Source of the DNA: Nitrospiria bacterium | GTDB lineage: Bacteria > Nitrospirota > UBA9217 | Length of the DNA: 47,791 bases | Direction of reading: 5' to 3' | Assembly (NCBI GenBank): GCA_919902495.1 | Contig: CAKKRC010000016.1 | Location: 1 to 47,791, forward strand | Part shown: in pieces, positions 1-9,002 of the stretch | Numbering within the stretch: position 1 is the first letter of the stretch | How the letters are laid out: each line of letters starts with the position of its first letter | The notes under the pieces: generated by a model | What the model saw: the letters and a program-made list of their open reading frames with translations, nothing else | Told to the model about the DNA's origin: nothing | Databases searched by the model: none | Translations under genes and position numbers: made by a program

Positions 1-1
1 C

Positions 2-103
2 CGTGAACGCCACACCATCGTGATGGTGACGCACAACGTGGAGAACCCGAAGCGTCCCGGAAGGACCATCGAGATCAGGGACGGGCAGGTCGTGTCGAAC
101 TGA
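2..103 (+). CDS. ABC transporter ATP-binding protein, C-terminal end (partial)
   Basis: Only the last 33 codons are in the window; the frame is open from base 2 to a TGA at 101-103. The peptide contains the stretch IVMVTHN, which is the end of a beta strand followed by the H-loop histidine of ABC ATPases. It then reads RTIEIRDGQVV, the usual closing strands of the nucleotide-binding fold. The wording resembles LolD/MacB-type ATPases of lipoprotein-release or macrolide-type exporters, which act at the cytoplasmic face of the inner membrane. The subfamily is an inference because the Walker A, signature and Walker B segments lie outside the window. Confidence 0.8.
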   Translation, partial: RERHTIVMVTHNVENPKRPGRTIEIRDGQVVSN

Positions 104-356
104 ATTTTGCCGGGGAAGTACGTGCAGAACGTTATTGCTGAAAGAACGAATGCAGGACAAAGACAGGATAACAGGATGTATGAACCACTGGCTGCTTCCC
201 CCGCTCCGTATCCATCATCATAGATGCGGGACGGAGGCAGCACACGGTAAGGACTATTCTGACCTGAGACAGGGAAACCCGGCTGTCCGTCCTTATCTGT
301 GTGTCCCGACAAGGTCGGGGCCCGTGGTTACAGAAGGTTTTTCGCTGTAGATTGGT
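104..356. other. non-coding spacer with weak hairpins
   Basis: The spacer lies between the convergent ends of the ABC ATPase fragment and the barrel gene. A perfect 6-bp stem with a 3-nt loop sits at 305-319 (CCCGAC/GTCGGG), but the T-run is about 17 nt further on, so it is a poor terminator. Purine-rich (151-178) and pyrimidine-rich (283-307) stretches are roughly complementary and may be a decayed palindromic repeat. A 71-codon open frame at 135-350 looks non-coding, with no family resemblance and no ribosome binding site. Confidence 0.4.
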
Positions 357-1022
357 TTAGAACTCGAACAGGAAACCCATGAGGTAGCTGGTCCCGCCGA
401 GGTTCACCTCGGGCGTGCCTACGGTCGCGTGCGTGACCTGGACCTCGCCGAAGAGGTAGGTATGTTGAATGCCGTAATCGGCGGAAAGGTTGTGTGCCGC
501 GTGGGGGTCGATCTCATCCAGGAGGAGTTGGATCCCTGCCCGCCCATGGTAGCCGTTCACTGAACCGCGGACCGTTGCCTGGCCATCGGTCTTCACACGG
601 TAGTACATCCGCGTCCATCCGCCTCCCGCGTAAGGTACGAGCCACTGCGTTTCCTTGAACACCCCTCGGATCAGGACGAAGACGTTGAGCGGCGCAAGTT
701 CGTAATCTACCCGCCCGGTCAGGACCTGACCGCCGAAAAATGCGCTGTTCAGGGGCGCCGATGCCAGGCCCCGGTCCTTGATATACCCCCCCTCGATCCC
801 CAATTCAACCTGCCTGAGCACCTTGTAGGCCAATGATCCCGCGTAGTGCCACGTCCTGTCGTCGCCATAGTAGGTCTTCCAGTTATCGATGTCCGGATAG
901 AAATATCCTCCCTTGACCTCGACGGACCAGTGCGGCTTGAGCGGGGCCGGCTCCGCGGCGTGAACGGCAACGGGGATAAGCAGTAGCAGCACGAGAGACA
1001 GGACGATCGTTCGAACGTTCAT
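357..1022 (-). CDS. outer-membrane beta-barrel protein
   Basis: This is a 221-residue protein with a clear Sec signal peptide (residues 1-22, hydrophobic core, AHA-type cleavage site). The mature part has alternating polar/hydrophobic strands rich in Gly, Tyr and Trp and ends in FEF, the C-terminal aromatic signature of outer-membrane barrels recognised by BAM. Its size fits an eight-stranded OmpW/OmpA-like barrel, but I cannot name a subfamily. The ATG overlaps the TGA of the upstream CFI-box gene (ATGA, 1019-1022), so the two are translationally coupled. The function is probably an envelope partner of that protein; a pore or anchor role is inference. Confidence 0.7.
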   Translation of the reverse strand: MNVRTIVLSLVLLLLIPVAVHAAEPAPLKPHWSVEVKGGYFYPDIDNWKTYYGDDRTWHYAGSLAYKVLRQVELGIEGGYIKDRGLASAPLNSAFFGGQVLTGRVDYELAPLNVFVLIRGVFKETQWLVPYAGGGWTRMYYRVKTDGQATVRGSVNGYHGRAGIQLLLDEIDPHAAHNLSADYGIQHTYLFGEVQVTHATVGTPEVNLGGTSYLMGFLFEF

Positions 1023-2944
1023 GGTTGATTCCCCATGGGGCGGCGTGTACGCAGGGACCGCTTCCGGAATGCGAGAAGCGCGGTCAGCGCGATCAGGAGC
1101 ATTACTGCAACGGCCAGCGCCAGGTGAGGGGCCCGGGTGACCAGCAAGGCAGCGGAGACGACCGGACCGAGCGCCGCCCGGACGAACGGCTTCAGCGCCG
1201 GGTGTTCATTCAGATAATGTGCCGCAGTGGGGGAGTACTCGTAATACCAGCGGACGAACGACTTGCCCGGCGCATTGGTCAGGAGCCGGGTGTCACGGAA
1301 CTCCCGGAGGACCTTGACGGCAAAGGCCTCCGGCGACCCATAGGCGGCCGTGGCGATGAAGCATCCCGTGTTCGGCAGGTTCGGATAGGGGACGAGCAGC
1401 TCGGGCAGGCCCTGTACAGGGTCGGACGGCGAGCTTATTCCCGGTATGCCCACGTACACTTTCAGCTCTTCGGAATATCTGCTTTCATCCTGCACGCCCG
1501 GTGTTCCCGCCGTTGACGAGAGGTCGTACGCGGTCACCGCAAGATAGTATGGCGCCTGCGCTACCGCGGTGATCGCGATGGTATAGAGCTCTCCATTCAC
1601 CAGACCCGACAACGTATAGGACGTTGTGTTCGCAACGGTGATGGGAGGGAACGTAAGCGTTGGCGCGGATGCCAGGCTGTAATAGATTGTGTAGCTCGTC
1701 GCTCCGGGAACAGCGGACCAGGAAAGACGCAGGCCTTCGTTGCGGGGTTCCGGTCTGGACAGGACGGGCCTTGCGGGCGTTGCCGCGGTGGTGGTCAGCC
1801 CGGTGAGGATCACGTTCGTAGCGGTGCCCACATCGATGGGCGATGTCCGGGTCACGCCTGATACGACCGCGTCGGCGCCGTTGTAGCTCCCGGTGGCCTT
1901 GCCGGAAACCTTGTCGTAATGTACATTGTAACCCTTCGTGGAGTACGCGTTGTTCGGAGACCACGAGAGCGTGATGGTGTCGGTGATCGTTCCCGTGGAG
2001 GCCGAGGCAAGGGCGGAGACGACGGAAACAATATAAGGAATCCTGTCGGATTGGCTGCCGTAAGCGCCGATGTCGGTCCCCGACGTATCTCCCGTGCTAT
2101 TGAAGCCCATCGACGTATCTCCCGCCGTAATGCAGGGCGAACTGGCCAGCAGGTGGAAATCCCTCAGGGTGACGTCGCTGGGATCCGGCTTGACGAACTT
2201 CGGGTCGAGAGCGGAAATATTCCCTCTCCAGTCAGGGGGCGGGACGGTCACGTCGTGCGGGTCGATCGTGACCGTGACCACGGCGGGGCCGATGTTGCCG
2301 CCAAAGAACAGATTGTTCTTTATGGTGAGCAGGGACACGTTTGATGAGATCGCCGTGCTGCCGGCACCCTGGTTGAAGATATTGTTGATGATATTGAGAT
2401 TCACGTCGTTGGATACGATGCCGTTGCTGTTCAAATAGAAAGTGTTGTTGAAAACGCGCGTGCTCGGCGATGCTGATATCGAGATCGCCGTACTGCTGGT
2501 CCCGATCTCGAATATATTATTCCGGATGTCGACCGACGACGAATTCTGGACCGCAATGCCCGTGTTCGCGCTGAAGAAGGTGAGATTTCTGATGCTCAGG
2601 GAAGAGACCGCGCCACTGATGGTAAGGATCGTACCCGAGCCGCCGCCGTTCAGGATCGTCTGCGCGGTCTCGGAGCCGGAGATCGAGACGCTTTGACTGA
2701 GTGTCGCATTCGCCGCGCTGTGCGTACCGGGAAGAATATCTATCGCATCACCGGAAAGAGCCGCGGCGACGGCCTCTTGAAAAGAAAGATAACAGATCGT
2801 CGTTGGCGTTTCTACCGGGCACTGATCGCTCGTCGTCGCCACGACACGCGTCACGGCCGCCGCGGCTGGAGAGGAGAACAGCAGTATCAGTATCGCGGCG
2901 GTGCAGATCGCGACAGGCAACGACAGTGATGAATTATAGTTCAT
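1019..2944 (-). CDS. secreted beta-helix / fibronectin III / CFI-box protein
   Basis: This is a 641-residue protein. Residues 1-29 are a Sec signal peptide. Residues about 30-270 are rich in short N/S/I/V repeats with recurring IxNNxF, typical of right-handed parallel beta-helix (PbH1) coils. Two fibronectin-III-like domains follow at about 300-490, with LSWSPN and LSWSAV strands. The C-terminal 114 residues begin with CFIATAAYGS at Cys528, the CFI-box, then a charged amphipathic stretch, a hydrophobic membrane segment at about 607-627 and a basic tail. That tripartite tail is known from CFI-box-CTERM proteins and is presumed to be an envelope-sorting or anchoring signal. The start has AAGGGG upstream. 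It is the first gene of a two-gene operon with the barrel protein. Confidence 0.75.
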   Translation of the reverse strand: MNYNSSLSLPVAICTAAILILLFSSPAAAAVTRVVATTSDQCPVETPTTICYLSFQEAVAAALSGDAIDILPGTHSAANATLSQSVSISGSETAQTILNGGGSGTILTISGAVSSLSIRNLTFFSANTGIAVQNSSSVDIRNNIFEIGTSSTAISISASPSTRVFNNTFYLNSNGIVSNDVNLNIINNIFNQGAGSTAISSNVSLLTIKNNLFFGGNIGPAVVTVTIDPHDVTVPPPDWRGNISALDPKFVKPDPSDVTLRDFHLLASSPCITAGDTSMGFNSTGDTSGTDIGAYGSQSDRIPYIVSVVSALASASTGTITDTITLSWSPNNAYSTKGYNVHYDKVSGKATGSYNGADAVVSGVTRTSPIDVGTATNVILTGLTTTAATPARPVLSRPEPRNEGLRLSWSAVPGATSYTIYYSLASAPTLTFPPITVANTTSYTLSGLVNGELYTIAITAVAQAPYYLAVTAYDLSSTAGTPGVQDESRYSEELKVYVGIPGISSPSDPVQGLPELLVPYPNLPNTGCFIATAAYGSPEAFAVKVLREFRDTRLLTNAPGKSFVRWYYEYSPTAAHYLNEHPALKPFVRAALGPVVSAALLVTRAPHLALAVAVMLLIALTALLAFRKRSLRTRRPMGNQP

Positions 2945-2969
2945 AGTAGAGCCCCTTGGTATCTTTTAG

Positions 2970-2998
2970 AAAATACCTAAATAGGTGATGAAAGTCAA
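2970..2998 (-). promoter_or_regulatory. sigma70-type promoter of the CFI-box/barrel operon
   Basis: Read leftwards, TTGACT (2998-2993) is separated by 17 nt from TATTTT (2975-2970). It lies 25 nt upstream of the ATG at 2944. An imperfect 20-bp palindrome (2958-2977, GGTAT...ATACC) overlaps the -10 box and could be an operator; that part is inference. Confidence 0.6.
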
Positions 2999-3101
2999 TT
3001 AAATTGCCCGGGCAGGTCGGCGAATGTCCGTGGCCCCCGAGGATGCTTGGCAATAAGTATTGTGATAGACTTTTATTACTGTTTTTTTATGCATCACAGT
3101 G

Positions 3102-3110
3102 TGTTATAAT
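3102..3110 (+). promoter_or_regulatory. extended -10 promoter of the NHL/transglutaminase gene
   Basis: TGTTATAAT is a perfect -10 hexamer (3105-3110) with a TGn extension, 73 nt before the ATG at 3184. There is no good -35; a T-run lies at the expected position. The start codon itself has an excellent AGGAGG at 3172-3177. Confidence 0.55.
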
Positions 3111-3183
3111 CCAAGCCATCAATACAGGCATGCCGCAAGACGTGGTCCTCCCTTCTCGTGCGCATCCTGCCAGGAGGAATTCC

Positions 3184-6100
3184 ATGGCCCTGTACCGCCC
3201 TGCCGCACGCATTGCCGTGCCGCTCCTGTTCATTCTATTCATCGCTACCTCCCTGCCCGCCTATCAGCAATTCGAGTTCGTACGGGAGATCGGTGAGTCC
3301 GGGAAGAAAACCCCCCAGCGCCTGCTGAACGAGCCGCGGGCCCTCGCCCTTGCCGGCGACCATATCTACATCGCCGATACCGACGCCCATCGCGTCGTCG
3401 TGCTGGACCAGTCGGGAAAGACCGTGCTCACCTGGGGAAGCAAAGGGGACCAGAACGGCCAGTTCAAGGGGCCCTCGGGTATTGCCGTGGACGAACAGGG
3501 GAACGTCTATGTCGTCGACGGGGGGAACGGGCGCATCCAGATATTCGATGGCAAAGGCATGTTCCTTCGGGGCTTCGGCGCCAAAGGCTCGGGGCCGAAG
3601 CAGTTCAGCGATCCGCGTGGCATCAGCGTCAGCCAGGGGCTTCTCTATGTTGCCGATGCGGGGAACAGCCGCGTGCAGGTCCTCACAACGGGAGGGATAT
3701 TCCTGGGACAGATCACCGTTACGACCAAAAAGGACGAGATGAAGACCCCGGTGGATGTTGCCGTTGATATGCAGAACCGGATCTATGTCCTTGACAGCGA
3801 TATGAACAAGGTGCGCGTCTTCACCGGCGGCGGGGTCCAGACCCTTTCGTTCGGTGCAAGCGGGAAGGGGACCGAAGGGTTTGACGAACCGCTGGGGCTG
3901 GCTGTTGACGGCGCGGGCAACATCTATGTCGCCGACAGCGGGAACGTCAAGATCAAGAAGTTCGATCCCCAGGGAAAGCTGTTGGGCTCAATAGGATCGG
4001 AAGGCCTCGGCCCGGGGCAGTTCAGAAGGCCGTCGGGCATCAAGGTCGACCGCGAAGGAAAGATCTATCTCCTGGATGCCGGCAAGCATACGCTCCAGAT
4101 CTTCACCAGTGAAGGCGGCGACGGAGCATTGCTTGCCCAGGTCTCCCCGCCTCCATCGGTCGTGCTGTTCAAAGAGCTCCCCGGCGAGGTCGTCGCCCTT
4201 ATGGCGGACAAACAGCTCTGGGGCATCTCCGGCGACTCGCTCATTGCCTTGGGGAGTGGTAGTGGGAAACAGATCGGGATCCGTGGCAGTGAACCGGGCA
4301 TGCTCAAGAATCCCCGGGGGGGCACCGTGGATGGGACCGGGAATTATTGGATCGCCGACACGGGCAATGATCGTCTGCAGAAGTTCAGCATTGACGGCGC
4401 CCTGCTGCAGGTGATCGGCAGGTCCGGCTCGAAGGAAGGAGAGTTCAGCTCTCCATCCGCGGTCGCGTTGACCTTGAAGGGCAACATCGTTGTCGCCGAT
4501 ACCGGCAACCGCCGGATGCAGGTCTTCAGCGCAAAGGGCCTGTTCCTCGGGGCCTTCGGCAGGTCCGGCAGCCAGGCAGGGCAGTTCTCCGAGCCTGTCG
4601 GGCTTGCCGTGGACAACAGCGAGAACATCACCGTCGTTGACCGGGGGAACAACCGGATCGCCAGGTTCGACAAGTCCGGCACCCTGCTGTGGGAGGCCGG
4701 AAAGGCGGGAAAGCAGGACGGCGAGTTCAAAGACCCGGAATCGATCATCGTTTCGCCTGACGGCGAGGTGTACGTCCTTGACGCGGGCAACGGACGGGTG
4801 CAGATCTTCGACCGGAACGGGAAATTCCTGCGCAAGTTCGGGAACGAAGGCAGGGGCCCCGGAGAGTTCCGGTCGCCCGCGGGGCTTGTGCTGGAAGGCG
4901 GCACCCGGCTGTCCGTGGGGGACCGCGGCAACAAGCGGGTGCAGGTCTTCACCCTCCTGCATACCCAGGCGGTCCCTGCCGAGGTGGCGGCCCAGGCGAA
5001 GATGAACGAGGTCCAGGTGAGCTGGAAGCCCGGCACCGAGACCTATGTGGAACATTACAAGGTCTACCGCGCCGATGCCCCGGGCGGCGAGTACAAGCTG
5101 CTCACCGCCACGGCGGAGCCGTTCTTCGTGGACCGGGGGCTGCCGAGCAACCGGTCGTACCACTACCGCATCAGCAGCCAGGCGAGGGACGGCAATGCGA
5201 GCGCCTTCTCGGGCACCGTGTCGGCGGTGACGCCGCGCCTTGTGCCCTCGCCGCCGAAAAAGGTGCGGATCGATGCCACGGAGAAGCAGATCACGCTTTC
5301 CTGGCTTCCGAACCTGGAGCCCTTCGTGACCTCCTACCGGGTATACCGGACCAGGCAGCTCGGCACCGGGTTCGCGCCGGCCGCCACGATCGACCGCACG
5401 CTCTTTGTCGACAATCCGCTGACCGACGACACGCTGTACTACTATCAGGTCACGGCGGTGGGAAAAGAAGGGGACGAGAGCCAGCCGAGCGAGGTGATAT
5501 TCGCCTCCACGCCCAAGGCATCGCTCACCGCGCCGCCCGTGGAGTTGGTAACGATCGAGATGCGCGAGATCTTCGCGTCCTCCTATAAATACTATGAGTC
5601 CCATTCGCTGGGGAAGGTCGTGCTTCGGAACAATACGGACATCCCGTTCCCAGCCGCGAAGCTCACCTTCTCCATCAAGGACTACATGGATTTCCCGACG
5701 GAGATCGCGGTCCCCGAGATCGGTCCGAAGCAGGAGATGGACCTGCTGGTCAAACCGGTGTTCAACAACCGGATCCTGGAAGTGACGGAGAACACGCCGC
5801 TCCAGAGCGAAATAGCCCTGACCTACTACAGCGCCGGCGAGGCGAAGACCGTGAAGCGGAGCTTTCCGGTCATGCTCTATGAGCGCCATGCCATGACGTG
5901 GGACCAGAAAGAGAAGATCGGGGCATTCGTGACGCCGAAGGACCCGCCGGTCGCGGACTTTGCCCGCGGCGTGATACAACCGTATGTGGACGCCTACCCG
6001 AACCTGCATCCGTCCCTCGTGTATGGCCGGACCCTGTATGCCGCCCTCGGGGTGTATGGGCTGTCGTACATCGTCGATCCCTCGAGCCCTTTCCAGGAGT

Positions 6101-6993
6101 TCTCCGAGAAGGCGACGGTCGTCGATTATCTCCAGTACCCCCGGGACACGCTTGCCCGGAAGAGCGGTGACTGCGATGACCTCACCATCCTGTTCGCGTC
6201 GGCCCTGGAGAACATCGGCATCGGGACCGCGCTCGTGGATGTTCCGGGCCACGTGTTCATTATCTTCAACACCGGGGTGCCCGAGGCGGAAAAGAACACC
6301 CTGGGGTTCTCCGACTCCCTCCTGGTCGTCCATCGCGGCACGGTCTGGATACCCGTGGAAATGACCCTGGTGGGTTCGTCGTTCACCCGGGCGTGGCAGA
6401 AGGGCGCCGAGGAATACCGTGACTGGTCGGCGAAGGGCAAGGTCGAGATCGTCGAGACCCAGAAGGCTTGGGAGCAGTTCCGGCCGGTGACGCTCCCGCC
6501 CGTTGACGGGAAGCAGATCAAGGTCAAGCAGGAGGAGATCGAGGCGAAGTTCAAGGACGAGCTCGAGGCACTGGGCCGCCAGCGGCTGGCGGCGCTCTCG
6601 GCCGGATATCTTGCGGCCCTCAAGAACAAGCCCGACGATGTTTCCGCCCTTGCCCAGCTCGGCATACTGTACGGCGAGAACGGCCTCACAACCGAGGCGC
6701 TTGAACAATTCCAGAAACTGCTTGCCGTGGAGAAGGACAATGCCATGGCGCTGAACAACATCGGGAACATCCACTTCCTGCAGGAGCGTCTTGACGAGGC
6801 GCGCCAGGCCTACGAGGCGTCGCTCAAGGTCGAGCCGGGCGACACGGGCATCATGGTGAATCTTGCGCGGGTCCACTTCAAGGCAGGCAAGAAGAACGAC
6901 GCACGGAAGGTGTTCCAGGACGCAGCGGCAGCTGACCCGCGTGTCTTGCGCCGGTACGGCGACCTTGCGGCGGAACTGGGAGTGGCGAAATAA
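3184..6993 (+). CDS. giant secreted NHL-propeller / FN3 / transglutaminase-like / TPR protein
   Basis: The protein has 1269 residues. The start at 3184 is chosen because AGGAGG lies six bases before this ATG; the longer open frame from 3004 lacks a ribosome binding site. Order: signal peptide (1-26); a six-bladed NHL propeller (about 40-310, repeats of GQFxxPxGIAVD...IYVADxGNxRIQ); a second propeller (about 330-590); two FN3 domains (about 596-780); an Ig-like linker (about 780-900); a transglutaminase-like papain fold with Cys997 in SGDCDD and His1023 in VPGHVF; then three or four TPRs (about 1136-1258). The third triad position reads WIPVEMT, so Glu1059 stands where Asp is usual. It is probably periplasmic or surface-exposed, acting in protein or peptidoglycan crosslinking or cleavage on a binding scaffold. 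The enzymatic role is inference. Confidence 0.8.
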   Translation: MALYRPAARIAVPLLFILFIATSLPAYQQFEFVREIGESGKKTPQRLLNEPRALALAGDHIYIADTDAHRVVVLDQSGKTVLTWGSKGDQNGQFKGPSGIAVDEQGNVYVVDGGNGRIQIFDGKGMFLRGFGAKGSGPKQFSDPRGISVSQGLLYVADAGNSRVQVLTTGGIFLGQITVTTKKDEMKTPVDVAVDMQNRIYVLDSDMNKVRVFTGGGVQTLSFGASGKGTEGFDEPLGLAVDGAGNIYVADSGNVKIKKFDPQGKLLGSIGSEGLGPGQFRRPSGIKVDREGKIYLLDAGKHTLQIFTSEGGDGALLAQVSPPPSVVLFKELPGEVVALMADKQLWGISGDSLIALGSGSGKQIGIRGSEPGMLKNPRGGTVDGTGNYWIADTGNDRLQKFSIDGALLQVIGRSGSKEGEFSSPSAVALTLKGNIVVADTGNRRMQVFSAKGLFLGAFGRSGSQAGQFSEPVGLAVDNSENITVVDRGNNRIARFDKSGTLLWEAGKAGKQDGEFKDPESIIVSPDGEVYVLDAGNGRVQIFDRNGKFLRKFGNEGRGPGEFRSPAGLVLEGGTRLSVGDRGNKRVQVFTLLHTQAVPAEVAAQAKMNEVQVSWKPGTETYVEHYKVYRADAPGGEYKLLTATAEPFFVDRGLPSNRSYHYRISSQARDGNASAFSGTVSAVTPRLVPSPPKKVRIDATEKQITLSWLPNLEPFVTSYRVYRTRQLGTGFAPAATIDRTLFVDNPLTDDTLYYYQVTAVGKEGDESQPSEVIFASTPKASLTAPPVELVTIEMREIFASSYKYYESHSLGKVVLRNNTDIPFPAAKLTFSIKDYMDFPTEIAVPEIGPKQEMDLLVKPVFNNRILEVTENTPLQSEIALTYYSAGEAKTVKRSFPVMLYERHAMTWDQKEKIGAFVTPKDPPVADFARGVIQPYVDAYPNLHPSLVYGRTLYAALGVYGLSYIVDPSSPFQEFSEKATVVDYLQYPRDTLARKSGDCDDLTILFASALENIGIGTALVDVPGHVFIIFNTGVPEAEKNTLGFSDSLLVVHRGTVWIPVEMTLVGSSFTRAWQKGAEEYRDWSAKGKVEIVETQKAWEQFRPVTLPPVDGKQIKVKQEEIEAKFKDELEALGRQRLAALSAGYLAALKNKPDDVSALAQLGILYGENGLTTEALEQFQKLLAVEKDNAMALNNIGNIHFLQERLDEARQAYEASLKVEPGDTGIMVNLARVHFKAGKKNDARKVFQDAAAADPRVLRRYGDLAAELGVAK

Positions 6994-7090
6994 ATTGCGG
7001 ATTGCGGATTGTAGATTGCGGATTAGAATCCGAAATCATTCGATACTGTTTCCATTGTAAATTCGCAATCCGCAATCCGAAATCCGCAAT
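6994..7090. repeat. heptamer palindrome (ATTGCGG family)
   Basis: The left arm is five 7-nt units starting at 6994 (ATTGCGG, ATTGCGG, ATTGTAG, ATTGCGG, ATTAGAA). The right arm at 7063-7090 is four inverted units (CCGCAAT type). The spacer is about 34 nt. The right arm is nearly identical to 46023-46050, 39 kb away. It lies between two co-directional genes and directly abuts the upstream stop codon. Confidence 0.85.
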
Positions 7091-7106
7091 TGAAAGGGAG
7101 GTTCCT

Positions 7107-7622
7107 ATGATCAGAAAAGCTATCATCGCGTTCAGCATGCTCGCCCTGTGCATCACCACGGCCGCGGCCCAGGAGACGAAGGGGTCCGGGACCTCTTCGT
7201 GGTTCAAGGAGCTCCAGAAGAGGATCGACATCATCTCGCCCCGGAAGAAGCTCTCGGTGAGCACGGGCGTGGCAGGCGTGCGCGGCGCGAAGGATGACAA
7301 CGGCAGGAGCAAGCTCTACTGGAAGGGCAAGAAGGGCGAGGAGTCCGTGACCGAGGCGGAACTGGCCGAGTTCAAGGAAGCCCTCGCCTATGCAGAGGCT
7401 GGGAAAAGATCCGAGGCGATCCATGAGTTCGAGGAGTTTCTGAAGCAGTATCCGGACAGCGCGCTCGTGCCCGACGCCAAGAAGAGCCTGGACATGATAA
7501 AGATGGAAGCGAAGGCCGAACAGGTTCCGGAGGCAAAGACCGAGCCGAAGGCGGAGAAGGCTGAAACGCAGCCGGAGGTCAAGGCCGAGCCGAAGCCGGA
7601 ACCGAAGGCGGAGGCGAAGTAG
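7107..7622 (+). CDS. small periplasmic TPR-like protein with Lys/Glu/Pro tail
   Basis: The protein has 171 residues. The ATG at 7107 is chosen for the GGGAGG six bases upstream and because it opens directly on a signal peptide (residues 1-21, ending AAA-QE). The middle (about 75-120) is one helical hairpin with TPR/YbgF-like spacing (EALAYAEAGKRSEAIHEFEEF followed by PDSALVPDAKKSL). The last 45 residues are low-complexity K-A-E-P repeats, probably an extended periplasmic spacer or wall-associated tail. It follows the giant NHL/transglutaminase gene in the same direction and is closed by a strong terminator, so the two likely form one transcription unit. Its function is unknown. Confidence 0.75.
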   Translation: MIRKAIIAFSMLALCITTAAAQETKGSGTSSWFKELQKRIDIISPRKKLSVSTGVAGVRGAKDDNGRSKLYWKGKKGEESVTEAELAEFKEALAYAEAGKRSEAIHEFEEFLKQYPDSALVPDAKKSLDMIKMEAKAEQVPEAKTEPKAEKAETQPEVKAEPKPEPKAEAK

Positions 7623-7651
7623 CAGGATCCATTCAGAAGACGTGATCACTC

Positions 7652-7686
7652 AAAGGCAGGGCAGGCGCCCTGCCTTTTCTGTTTTT
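7652..7686 (+). terminator. Rho-independent terminator
   Basis: A perfect 11-bp stem (AAAGGCAGGGC at 7652-7662 with its complement at 7667-7677) and a 4-nt loop are followed by a T-rich run (7675-7687). It closes the 3184-7622 unit. Confidence 0.88.
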
Positions 7687-7727
7687 TCCGCTGGACTGTC
7701 TCTCCTCAATCTGTTACGCTTTGCCGC

Positions 7728-9002
7728 ATGACCGCTCAACGCGCCGCATCCCGCAATCCCTGGACGTTCGTTCCCACGCTCTACTTCGGAGAGGGCCTTC
7801 CCTACATCCTGATCAACACCGTCTCGGTCATCATCTACAAGAAGATGGGCGCGGACAACGCCTCGATCGCCTTCTGGACAAGCTGGCTGTATCTTCCCTG
7901 GGTCATCAAGATGTTCTGGGGCCCGCTGGTGGACACGAATTCCACGAAGCGGAACTGGATCCTTGCGACGCAGGCGGCCATGGCGTGCTGCATGCTCGTT
8001 ACCGCCTGGTCGCTTTCGATCACGCAGTTCTTTTTCGTGTCCCTGGCCGCCTTCGTCGCCGGCGCCTTCATCTCGGCCACCTACGACATCGCCGCGGACG
8101 GGTACTACATGCTGGCGCTTACGGAGAAGGAGCAGGCGTTCTTCGTCGGCCTCCGCTCCGGATTCTACCGTCTGGCCATGATCTTCGGATCGGGGCTCCT
8201 GGTCTATTTCGCGGGACGGATCGAGGCCGCGTCCGGGAACGTTCCGCTCAGCTGGACCGTGGTCATGTGCATCGCCGGGGCCCTCTTTGCGCTGGCGTTC
8301 GCCTGGCATTATTACATATTGCCCTACCCGAAAAGCGACGAGCGCCGAACGGCGGGCGATCATGCCGGGCTGACATCGTTCAAGGACGTATTCACCGCGT
8401 ATCTCAAACAGGAGAAGGTCGGCGTGCTCGTGGCGTTCATCCTGCTGTACCGGCTCGGCGAGGCCATGCTGTTGAAGCTTGTCAGTCCGTTCCTCCTGGA
8501 CCCGCATCAGGCGGGCGGGCTTGGCCTCACGACCTCGGAGGTCGGGCTGGTGTACGGCACCGTCGGCATTCTCGCGCTCGTCGCGGGAGGGATCATCGGC
8601 GGGGCGCTCATCGCGAAGTTCGGGCTCAGGCGCTGCATCTGGCCGCTGGTGCTTGCCATGCACCTTCCGGACCTGTTCTTTGTCTACATGGCCTACGCGC
8701 AGCCGCCCGTGGCCTTCGCCTATCCGCTCGTGGCGCTGGAGCAGTTCGGCTACGGCATGGGCTTTACCGTCTTTACCGTCACGCTGATGTATTCGGCCGA
8801 GGGCGCGTACAAGACCTCCCACTACGCCATTTCCACCGGCATCATGGCGCTGGGCATGATGCTGCCGGGGTTCTTCTCGGGATGGCTCCAGCAGGCCGTG
8901 GGTTACCGGATGTTCTTCATCATCGTCTGCTTCCTGACCATCCCCGGCATGCTTACGATCCCGTTCCTGCCGACGAAAGACAAGGATAGCTCCTCATCAT
9001 GA
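7728..9002 (+). CDS. MFS transporter, AmpG-like
   Basis: This is a 424-residue inner-membrane protein with about 12 hydrophobic segments. The opening NPWTFVPTLYFGEGLPYILI and the loop KMFWGPLVDTNSTKRNWI resemble the AmpG/PAT branch of the major facilitator superfamily. That branch imports muropeptides (GlcNAc-anhydroMurNAc peptides) for wall recycling, or acetyl-CoA in eukaryotes. No ampD, nagZ or ampC neighbours are visible, so the substrate is not established. The ATG has no obvious Shine-Dalgarno. Its TGA overlaps the next ATG by four bases (8999-9002), which links it to the two propeller proteins downstream. Confidence 0.75.
   Translation: MTAQRAASRNPWTFVPTLYFGEGLPYILINTVSVIIYKKMGADNASIAFWTSWLYLPWVIKMFWGPLVDTNSTKRNWILATQAAMACCMLVTAWSLSITQFFFVSLAAFVAGAFISATYDIAADGYYMLALTEKEQAFFVGLRSGFYRLAMIFGSGLLVYFAGRIEAASGNVPLSWTVVMCIAGALFALAFAWHYYILPYPKSDERRTAGDHAGLTSFKDVFTAYLKQEKVGVLVAFILLYRLGEAMLLKLVSPFLLDPHQAGGLGLTTSEVGLVYGTVGILALVAGGIIGGALIAKFGLRRCIWPLVLAMHLPDLFFVYMAYAQPPVAFAYPLVALEQFGYGMGFTVFTVTLMYSAEGAYKTSHYAISTGIMALGMMLPGFFSGWLQQAVGYRMFFIIVCFLTIPGMLTIPFLPTKDKDSSSS

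Noticed and set aside
305-340. Intrinsic terminator after the ABC ATPase
   Set aside because: The 6-bp stem is not followed directly by a T-run.
3004-3183. 60-codon N-terminal extension of the NHL/transglutaminase protein
   Set aside because: The ATG at 3184 has AGGAGG at ideal spacing and starts at a signal peptide; the extension runs through the promoter region.
3988-6876. 962-codon open frame on the minus strand
   Set aside because: It is the antisense shadow of the NHL/transglutaminase gene, created by high GC; no start signal and no recognisable domain.
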